Shown here: piece after piece, positions 1 to 6,281 of the stretch | Layout: every line of letters starts with the position of its first letter | How positions within the stretch are numbered: the stretch's first letter is position 1 | DNA from: an uncultured bacterium | GTDB lineage: Bacteria > UBP6 > UBA1177 | Direction of reading: 5' to 3' | Length of the DNA: 43,393 nucleotides | NCBI GenBank assembly: GCA_905233945.1 | Contig: CAJOFY010000026.1 | Location: 1-43,393 of the forward strand | Translations under genes and position numbers: made by a program | Notes under the pieces: generated by a model | Databases searched by the model: none | Told to the model about the DNA's origin: nothing | Seen by the model: only the letters and a program-made list of their open reading frames with translations

Positions 1-1020
1 GGCAAGATTTCCGTCTGCGCTTTGAAATCTCCTGCGGAAAAGTACAAAGGCGGTGCGTTGCAGTTTGATTTCGCATTTGCAATAATCCTGCTTCTCATCT
101 TCATTATCGGTGGTTTTGTTTTCAATATGATTGTTGAGACTCCGCCTATCGAAGTCGATATCTTCGAGCTTGACAACAGATTTGCAAAACTGATTGTTGA
201 GACGAAAGAAGAAGAGATAAAGGTTGAAGAGATTGAAGAAGAAAAGAAAGTCAAACTCGAAAAACCGAAAGAAGGTCTTGTCGAAGCTACTTCCCAGAGA
301 AAATCTCTCGGAGAAGAAGGTAGAGTCGGTGATAAGAAGAGCCGCGTAGCAAACGCTCAGGGTTCTGCAAGAAGAGGTCTTGACGCGAAAGTTGCTCAGA
401 GTTCCGGTATTATGGGTGCTCTTTCTTCCGGTGCTGCAAGTTTTGACCGAGTATTCGGCGGCGGCGGTCTTGGTGCCGGCATGGAAAAGACACTTGGTTC
501 GGTAACCGGTCTTGCTGGTGTTGACCAGTTCGGTTCTGGCGGTCTCGGAACAAGAGGTTTCGGTACTGGCGGCGGTGGTAACGCTCTCGGAATCGGCGGC
601 CTTGGAACAAGAGGACGTGGCGGCGGCGGTGCCGGTGGCAAATACGGTATGGCAGCAGGTCAGATCGGAAGAAAAGGCCGTTCGGATATTTCTGCAGGCG
701 GCGGTCAGGCAGTTATCATGGGTGCTCTTGACAGATCTGTCATTGATGCATACATCAGAAGAAACCTTGCGAAGATCAGATGGTGCTATGAGAAGGAACT
801 TAACAAGGATCCGAAACTTTTCGGAAGAATTGTTATCAACTTCATCATTTCGGCAACGGGTGCTGTCAGCAGTTCGAAAGTCCAGAGAACAACAATGGGC
901 AATGCGACAGTTGAAAGCTGTGTTGCAGATCAGATCAAAAAGATTCGTTTCCCTGCTCCCAAAGGCGGCGGTATCGTTATTGTAAACTATCCGTTCGTAT
1001 TTAAGAACTCAGAAAGCTAA
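1..1020 (+). CDS. AgmX/PglI-type TonB-like envelope protein, 5'-truncated by window edge
   Basis: The frame is open from base 1, so the TTG at 22 is probably internal and the true start lies before the window. What remains is one transmembrane helix (roughly residues 20-45 of the visible 339), a charged Lys/Glu-rich periplasmic stretch, a long Gly-rich linker coded by about 400-680, and a C-terminal domain of about 95 residues with WCYEKEL and ESCVADQI, a conserved Cys pair, ending in NYPFVFKN. This is the AgmX/PglI C-terminal domain found in myxobacterial motility proteins, which resembles the TonB C-terminus and probably links an inner-membrane motor to outer-membrane partners. The juxtamembrane motif NRFAKLI recurs in the paralogue at 12877. 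By analogy with that paralogue the missing part is an FHA-like cytoplasmic domain. The outer-membrane barrel follows 10 bases downstream. Confidence 0.85.
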   Translation, partial: GKISVCALKSPAEKYKGGALQFDFAFAIILLLIFIIGGFVFNMIVETPPIEVDIFELDNRFAKLIVETKEEEIKVEEIEEEKKVKLEKPKEGLVEATSQRKSLGEEGRVGDKKSRVANAQGSARRGLDAKVAQSSGIMGALSSGAASFDRVFGGGGLGAGMEKTLGSVTGLAGVDQFGSGGLGTRGFGTGGGGNALGIGGLGTRGRGGGGAGGKYGMAAGQIGRKGRSDISAGGGQAVIMGALDRSVIDAYIRRNLAKIRWCYEKELNKDPKLFGRIVINFIISATGAVSSSKVQRTTMGNATVESCVADQIKKIRFPAPKGGGIVIVNYPFVFKNSES

Positions 1021-1030
1021 GGAGAGAAAC

Positions 1031-1684
1031 ATGAAAAAGTTGTTTGTGTTGCTTATGGCACTTTTGGTCAGTTTTTCGCTCTTGGCTGAGTCCGAAGAAG
1101 CTATGGGTGATGTTTCCGGTAATGATCTGGATCCGATTCTCAGAGGATTGCATCTCCAGTTCTCCGGCGGTATCCTTGCTTATGTCGGCAAGGCAGGCGG
1201 AGACAATGCCGGAAGCCCTATCGGTTCGACTTTGAGGCTTAATTTCGGATATGACATTCCTATTCAGGATAAAGTTAATATCGGAATCGCACTTTCCGTA
1301 GGTATGCTTCAGTTCAATGTCAAGGAAAACGATGCTGATCTTGACCAGAATCACAAGGATTCGCCTTGGAAAGAAGATTACAGCCCGCTCGCTGTAGGTC
1401 TTGATCTTGATGTTACCTGGATGATTGATCCGAGATGGGAATTCGGCGTTCTCGTGAACTTCGATTACTACGCTTTGGCAAAAACTTATAAATCAGGTAA
1501 AGATGCGCTGGATAACAACGCGACCAACAACGGTAATATCGCTGTCGGCGGCGGCTTGATTTTCGAGCGTTACACATTTGCCCGTCATTTTTCGGTTGGC
1601 GCTTCCGTTGAGTTCAACTATGTTGTTGATTTTGACGGCATGAACATTATTGTTACTCCTTTCATGAAGTACACATTCTTCTAA
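1031..1684 (+). CDS. Outer-membrane beta-barrel protein (CglE/GltH-like role possible)
   Basis: A 217-residue exported protein. It starts at an ATG with GGAG six bases upstream and has a clear signal peptide (MKKLFVLLMALLVSFSLLA). The rest is alternating amphipathic strands rich in Gly and aromatics (for example LHLQFSGGILAYVG, LRLNFGYDI, VEFNYVV) and ends in KYTFF with a terminal Phe, the usual signature of a beta-barrel targeted to the outer membrane. Its position directly after an AgmX-type TonB-like protein suggests it is the outer-membrane partner of that protein. In M. xanthus a TonB-like protein (GltG) is followed by a barrel (GltH), and small barrels such as CglE also act in A-motility. 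Sequence-level homology to either is not established here. Confidence 0.72.
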   Translation: MKKLFVLLMALLVSFSLLAESEEAMGDVSGNDLDPILRGLHLQFSGGILAYVGKAGGDNAGSPIGSTLRLNFGYDIPIQDKVNIGIALSVGMLQFNVKENDADLDQNHKDSPWKEDYSPLAVGLDLDVTWMIDPRWEFGVLVNFDYYALAKTYKSGKDALDNNATNNGNIAVGGGLIFERYTFARHFSVGASVEFNYVVDFDGMNIIVTPFMKYTFF

Positions 1685-1689
1685 TCGCG

Positions 1690-2490
1690 GTGTTTTCTTT
1701 CAACAAAAATCCTGTAGGTATCTTTGACAGCGGCGTCGGCGGTCTCACTGTTTTTGCCGAGGTTAAAAAAGCTTTGCCTAATGAAAGTGTTTTTTATTTG
1801 GGTGATACGGCGAGGGTTCCTTACGGCAGCAAATCGGTGGATGTTGTGCGGCAATATTCGCTTACAAATGTAAATCTCTTGATGACTCTTGGTGTAAAGG
1901 CAGTTGTTGTTGCGTGCAATACTGCTTCGGCAGCGGCTATTTCCTTCCTGCATGAACGTTTCACGAATCTGAAGATAATAGGTGTTATCGATCCGGTTGT
2001 GGAATATTTGCTGACGAGGCCTGAACTTAGAAGAATCGCCATAATCGGCACCAACACTACGGTTGCTTCAGGTGCTTACCAGCAGGCTTTGCTGCGCGGC
2101 AATAAAAATCTGGATATTATGGCTAAAGCGTGTCCGCTTTTTGTTCATCTGGTTGAAGAAGGACTTTTCAAAGGGGAAATCACAGAAAAGGCAATTGATA
2201 TGTATCTTTCCCCGATGAAAAAAAATCCGCCGGATGCCCTTGTGCTGGGCTGCACTCACTATCCGATGCTGAGGGACGTTATCTCTGATTATTTTGATGG
2301 CAGAGTCGAGATACTTGACACAGCTTTTTATACTGCTAAAAAGCTGGCGGATATTTTGGCGGATGACGGAATGCTTAATTCCGGCAACGCTGAAGATGAC
2401 AGGTTCTTTGTTACAGATGATCCGAATTCTTTTCGGGCTACTGCGGAAATGTTTTTGAAACACAAGGTTGACAATGTGTTTCATATTTAA
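1690..2490 (+). CDS. murI: Glutamate racemase
   Basis: Interconverts L- and D-glutamate in the cytoplasm to supply D-Glu for peptidoglycan. All family hallmarks are present in 266 residues: IFDSGVGG (residues 11-18), YLGDTARVPYGSKS, the first catalytic Cys in ACNTAS (Cys76) and the second in LGCTHYPM (Cys188 with His190). Length is normal for MurI. The start is a GTG five bases after the upstream stop, with no clear Shine-Dalgarno sequence, so translation is probably coupled to the barrel gene. It is a housekeeping gene inside an otherwise envelope-machine cluster. Confidence 0.97.
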   Translation: MFSFNKNPVGIFDSGVGGLTVFAEVKKALPNESVFYLGDTARVPYGSKSVDVVRQYSLTNVNLLMTLGVKAVVVACNTASAAAISFLHERFTNLKIIGVIDPVVEYLLTRPELRRIAIIGTNTTVASGAYQQALLRGNKNLDIMAKACPLFVHLVEEGLFKGEITEKAIDMYLSPMKKNPPDALVLGCTHYPMLRDVISDYFDGRVEILDTAFYTAKKLADILADDGMLNSGNAEDDRFFVTDDPNSFRATAEMFLKHKVDNVFHI

Positions 2491-2509
2491 TTTTGCTTTT
2501 TGATAAAGT

Positions 2510-2537
2510 TTGCCTTTTTTTAAATATTGCTTATTAT
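2510..2537 (+). promoter_or_regulatory. Candidate sigma70-type promoter
   Basis: TTGCCT (2510-2515), a 16-bp spacer and TATTAT (2532-2537) lie in the only sizeable non-coding gap between murI and the TPR gene run. It would drive the coiled-coil protein and the TPR genes. The match is fair, not strong. Confidence 0.4.
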
Positions 2538-2567
2538 CGGCAGTTGGATTTTTTTGCGGAGTTTGAA

Positions 2568-2594
2568 ATGAAAGTTTTTTTGATGATTGTATAG
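2568..2594 (+). other. Eight-codon leader ORF, remnant of the original gene start
   Basis: ATG at 2568 has a good Shine-Dalgarno GGAG six bases upstream (2558-2561) and reads MKVFLMIV before a TAG at 2592-2594. If one copy of the 20-bp tandem repeat is removed, the same ATG reads through into the downstream protein and gives a proper signal peptide (MKVFLMIVSFMFFSFLGA). It is therefore most simply the true start of the 2600-3391 gene, cut off by the duplication. A translated leader with downstream restart is the alternative. Confidence 0.7.
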
Positions 2595-2612
2595 TTTTTT
2601 TGATGATTGTAT
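2573..2612 (+). repeat. Perfect 20-bp tandem duplication inside a signal-peptide region
   Basis: AGTTTTTTTGATGATTGTAT occurs at 2573-2592 and again at 2593-2612 without mismatch. Because 20 is not a multiple of three it shifts the frame and introduces a TAG, separating the well-placed Shine-Dalgarno/ATG at 2568 from the coding body. It could be an assembly artefact or a recent slippage event able to revert. Confidence 0.9.
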
Positions 2613-3391
2613 CTTTTATGTTTTTTTCTTTTTTAGGAGCAGAGGAGGCTCAGGCTCCGGCTCAGGAACAAACCAATCAGGCTGTTGCCGGTGAGAATGC
2701 CGCTGAACAGGCTCCTGAAGCACAGACCTCGGCTGAAACAGCTGCAGCACCGGCTGAAAAACCGGCAGAGGAAGTTAAGGAAGCTCCGGTTGAGGAGCCG
2801 AAACCCGCAGAGTTTAAGGAACCGGCGAAAACTTCATCAGGCAAAGCTGAGGACGAGCAGGGTTACAACCTTAAACTCAGAGCACTCGAAGAAAAAATCG
2901 ATTCCCTGAAGGATAAGATTTTCAAGTCCAAACAGAGACTTGCCATTTTGCAGGAAACTGTTCTCGGCGGTACTGTCGGCGGTTCGACTGTAACAATAAT
3001 CCACAAAAATGATGTGGGCTCACTTTTCAGACTGGTTTCGGCGGTTTACTATTTTGACGACAAACCGGTTTTCAAGAAGGTCGATCTTCCGGAAGAGCTT
3101 GAGGAAAACGAGATTCAGGTTTATGACACCGCGGTTGTTCCAGGTCCTCACCGCATTTCGGTTTATTATGTTTTTACCGGAAAAGGCTACGGTTTCTTCT
3201 CGTATTTGAAGGATTATTCGGTAAAAATCACGGCTGATCACTCTTTCACGCTTGAAGAGGGTGATATTGCCGAAGTCGAGGTTGCCGCTGTTGATAAAGG
3301 AAATATGCACAGCTTGGAAAACAGAATCGGAGTTTCGTTCGCGGTCAATAAAAACACATTTGAAAACAGGGATTCAGCTCAAGAGGAGTAG
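2600..3391 (+). CDS. Secreted coiled-coil/beta-domain protein next to TPR scaffolds
   Basis: A 263-residue periplasmic protein as it stands, read from TTG 2600 or ATG 2603. The true start is probably ATG 2568, disrupted by the tandem duplication. After the signal segment come an Ala/Pro/Glu-rich linker (about residues 15-85), a short coiled coil (about 90-124, LEEKIDSLKDKIFKSKQRL) and a compact beta-rich domain with LRALEEK-to-YSVKITADHS character. From memory, myxobacteria have a similar protein beside TPR genes, sometimes misnamed dihydrolipoamide acetyltransferase because of the Ala/Pro linker. There is no lipoyl-attachment or catalytic acyltransferase motif here. The next TPR gene begins three bases after its stop. 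The function is unknown; a structural part of the envelope complex is likely. Confidence 0.75.
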   Translation: MMIVSFMFFSFLGAEEAQAPAQEQTNQAVAGENAAEQAPEAQTSAETAAAPAEKPAEEVKEAPVEEPKPAEFKEPAKTSSGKAEDEQGYNLKLRALEEKIDSLKDKIFKSKQRLAILQETVLGGTVGGSTVTIIHKNDVGSLFRLVSAVYYFDDKPVFKKVDLPEELEENEIQVYDTAVVPGPHRISVYYVFTGKGYGFFSYLKDYSVKITADHSFTLEEGDIAEVEVAAVDKGNMHSLENRIGVSFAVNKNTFENRDSAQEE

Positions 3392-3393
3392 TT

Positions 3394-5646
3394 ATGATTA
3401 AAGAGCTTAAAGTTCTTTTTTTGCTGTTGCTCTGTTTTCCTGCCGTTGCGGCGGCTGATCCGCAGAACGGTTCCGCGGAAGGGCCGGACACTCTCGAAAG
3501 TGTCAGCACGTCATTGAAAGATGTGGAACGCGAATACGAGAACAACTTAAAAAGATATCTTTCGCTTAATATTTCCGATGCGGACTACAGACTGCCCCCT
3601 TCCGAGAAAATGAAAAAAGGCGATTTTTTCTTTGAAAAGGGCGATTATGCGACATCTGCCGGTATTTTTTATTCGGTGACACTGTCGGTTTCCGATGGCG
3701 ACCCGGTGAAGTCGGAAGCTCTTTACAAGCTGGCCGAATCGCTGTTCAGGCAGCAGAATTATGTGTCGGCGATGCGTTATTATGAGAATGTGGCTTCATC
3801 TTCCGACCGCACTTACAAGGTCAAGGCGATCAAAAGGCTTGTATTCATAAGCTATTCTCTGGGCGACTATGCCGCGGCGGAAAAGTACTACGACCAGTTT
3901 GTTAAAGGCGGAAACGATGCCGCTGCAGATTCGGAACTTCTTTATTATGCCGCGAAATCGCTTTTCTTCGGCGGAAAGACCGAAGCAGCAGCTGAACTTT
4001 TTTCCTCGGTGAAGAAAGATGCGGAATATTATCCGCAGGCACGTTATTTTCTCGGTGTAATGGCTCTTCGCGACAAAAAACTTGACGAAGCGAGGGCTTA
4101 TTATGAGGAAATCACGGCACTTCCCGATGATACAGGATACCACAGTTTCGGGAAAATCCGCGAACTTGCGGAGCTTGCCGTTGCAAGAATAGCTTTTGAA
4201 AATGGTGACAACGATACGGCCTCCGAGCATTATGTTCCTGTCGCGTTCGATTCACTTTCGTTCCCGCAGGCTTACTACGAGCTGAGCTGGACTTATATCA
4301 AACGCGATCAGTTTGACGATGCGATAGACACGCTGCGTCTTGTGCAGAATGTGGCGCCTCATTCGCAGATCGCGACTCAGGCCGAGATTCTCGAGGGAAC
4401 GCTTCTTGTCAAAATGGGTCGTTTCGGAGAAGCGCTTGTGCTTTTTGATTCGATAGTCACGAAATACAGCAAATATCAGGAAGAGCTTTTTTCGATTGAC
4501 GGAAAGGCTTTTCTGGCCAGCGGAAGAGCGGGAAAGGTTTCCGATTTCCTTCTTCCGTATTCGCCGGCGGTTCAGCTGATACTGAAAGACAGCAGAAAAT
4601 TTACCGAAACGGTTGAGCTGAACGACAGCATCATAGCTTTGGAAGAAGAGTTGAAAAGAATTGACGAACTTGAGAAGAAAATTTCCGTCATCGTTGCCAA
4701 CAGAAACGCAGCGGCTCTTTTCCCGCCTCTCAAAGCGGCAGCCGAAGCGGTTCTCGCGCTGAGAAACAGGGTCGCGGTTCTTAGAAACTCGGCTGTCATG
4801 ACGCGTAACGGAGCGGTTCTTTCCGAAACGCAGCGCGGAGAGTTCGAAAAACTCGATTCAGACAAACGTGACCTTCTTGAAATAGAGGAGACTTCTTCGA
4901 TTGCGCCTGAGCGGATCCGCGAACGTGCGGAGGAATACGGCAACAAAGTCGTAAAACTTGACGAGAAAATGCACAGGGTTTCTATGGAACTCAACGATCT
5001 AGAAAAAAGGCTCGACAGTGTGATCACTTCTTATTCAGAGGAGAAAAAAGTTTCAAAAGAGAACGAAAAAGAGGTTCTTGACAGAATCGGTCAGGAACGC
5101 GAGAGATTCAACGGGCTTGTAGCCGAAAGCGACTCATGTCAGGCTGAAATCGACGATGAAAAATACGGGCTCGTTTTCGGCGGAACCCTGATTGAGGCCG
5201 AGAACGCGATAAGGGATTCTTTTAACGGCATAGTCTTGCAGCAGCACGGTATTCTTGGCGGCTCGGATGTCGCTTCCGTTCTGCGGGAAGCCGACAGAAT
5301 CGACGCTAAACTGGCCGATTTCTATGAAAGACTGAACGATTCGATGAAAGCTGTCATCGCCGGAGTCCGCACTTCCTATGAGCAGGAAAGAGGCACTATC
5401 GACGGTTATAAAAGCGAACTTCTGAGAGCAAAACGCGAGGTCGAGGAGATGGCTATACTGGCGATTTATTCCAATATGAACACCGCCCGCAATATTTTCG
5501 CAGACCTTGTGCTTCAGGGTGATTTGGGACTTATTGACGTTGCTTGGGAAAAGAAGGAGGAGTCTTCTTCCGAAATCATGCGGCTTAAAACTCAGAAAGC
5601 CAAAGAAATACAGCAACTTCACTTTAATTTAGACGGTGAACAATGA
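3394..5646 (+). CDS. Periplasmic TPR protein with C-terminal coiled coil
   Basis: 750 residues with a signal peptide (IKELKVLFLLLLCFPAVAAA) and an AAGAGGAG ribosome site just upstream of the ATG. About residues 60-400 are tandem TPR-like helix pairs (for example FFEKGDYATSAGIFY, LAESLFRQQNYVSAMRYY). About residues 400-700 are long charged heptad helices, so this is a scaffold with a coiled-coil tail and not an enzyme. Its stop overlaps the next gene's start by four bases (ATGA at 5643-5646), giving tight translational coupling with the following TPR gene. It is likely one of the periplasmic scaffold subunits of the motor complex encoded downstream. Confidence 0.83.
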   Translation: MIKELKVLFLLLLCFPAVAAADPQNGSAEGPDTLESVSTSLKDVEREYENNLKRYLSLNISDADYRLPPSEKMKKGDFFFEKGDYATSAGIFYSVTLSVSDGDPVKSEALYKLAESLFRQQNYVSAMRYYENVASSSDRTYKVKAIKRLVFISYSLGDYAAAEKYYDQFVKGGNDAAADSELLYYAAKSLFFGGKTEAAAELFSSVKKDAEYYPQARYFLGVMALRDKKLDEARAYYEEITALPDDTGYHSFGKIRELAELAVARIAFENGDNDTASEHYVPVAFDSLSFPQAYYELSWTYIKRDQFDDAIDTLRLVQNVAPHSQIATQAEILEGTLLVKMGRFGEALVLFDSIVTKYSKYQEELFSIDGKAFLASGRAGKVSDFLLPYSPAVQLILKDSRKFTETVELNDSIIALEEELKRIDELEKKISVIVANRNAAALFPPLKAAAEAVLALRNRVAVLRNSAVMTRNGAVLSETQRGEFEKLDSDKRDLLEIEETSSIAPERIRERAEEYGNKVVKLDEKMHRVSMELNDLEKRLDSVITSYSEEKKVSKENEKEVLDRIGQERERFNGLVAESDSCQAEIDDEKYGLVFGGTLIEAENAIRDSFNGIVLQQHGILGGSDVASVLREADRIDAKLADFYERLNDSMKAVIAGVRTSYEQERGTIDGYKSELLRAKREVEEMAILAIYSNMNTARNIFADLVLQGDLGLIDVAWEKKEESSSEIMRLKTQKAKEIQQLHFNLDGEQ

Positions 5647-6281
5647 GATATTTTCTGATTTTTCTATTTGTGTCGTTCGCGGCTCTGCCTGTTTTCGCGG
5701 ATGAAGGAAAGGCCGAAACGCGGAACGCCGAGGCGGAAAAGCCGGTCGCTTCTCCCGATGACGTGATTGTAGACAGCGATTTGTTCAACAGCGAGGCTTT
5801 CGCGAGGGAAGTAATCCGTTTTGAAGGGCGTGTAAAGGATTACCAAAAAGAGCTCAATCAGCTTGTTATGAGGGAAGTCGCCGAAAAAAGAAAATTCATC
5901 GATTCAAAATACTCTGGTCTGATTGACGAGCAGGAACTCATGGAACTCCGCGCCAGACAGGATGCCATAATTCTGTTTGAGGAATTTGTCAGAAAGTATC
6001 CTGACAATCCGAAATATACTCCGAACGCGATGTACAGGCTCGCCGAGCTTTATTACGAAAGATCGATGATTGTCTACAACGAGAAAACCGCGGGATATGA
6101 GGAGGAGATCGAAAAATTTGACAGAGGCGAAATTTCGGTTGAGCCGGAACTTCCCGAAATCGATTTTTCCGATTCAATCAGGCTTTATACCGAAATGATG
6201 CGCCGTTTTCCCGATTTTATCTGCTCGGTTACTGCTATTCCGAGTCAGGGCAGGGCGACAAGGCGGTTCAGGTCTGGCTGA
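5643..6281 (+). CDS. Large TPR scaffold, N-terminal fragment (frameshifted)
   Basis: This is the first part of a TPR protein that continues in another frame from about 6221. It has a signal peptide (RYFLIFLFVSFAALPVFA) and helical TPR-like sequence up to RRFPDF. After that the frame reads non-homologous ICSVTAIPSQG and stops at 6281. The shift is explained by loss of one T in the run at 6215-6218 (GATTTTAT): one extra T would read PDFYLLGYCYSES straight into the next fragment. The joined product would be about 1105 residues, comparable to the large TPR protein AgmU/GltD of M. xanthus, though that match is only by type and size. Confidence 0.82.
   Translation: MRYFLIFLFVSFAALPVFADEGKAETRNAEAEKPVASPDDVIVDSDLFNSEAFAREVIRFEGRVKDYQKELNQLVMREVAEKRKFIDSKYSGLIDEQELMELRARQDAIILFEEFVRKYPDNPKYTPNAMYRLAELYYERSMIVYNEKTAGYEEEIEKFDRGEISVEPELPEIDFSDSIRLYTEMMRRFPDFICSVTAIPSQGRATRRFRSG

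Noticed and set aside
396-641. Pro-rich - strand open frames opposite the Gly-rich AgmX linker
   Set aside because: Gly codons (GGN) read as Pro (NCC) on the other strand; no ribosome site or family match.
6219-6226. Programmed ribosomal frameshift in the TPR gene
   Set aside because: No slippery heptamer or downstream structure is evident, and similar breaks occur in four unrelated genes.
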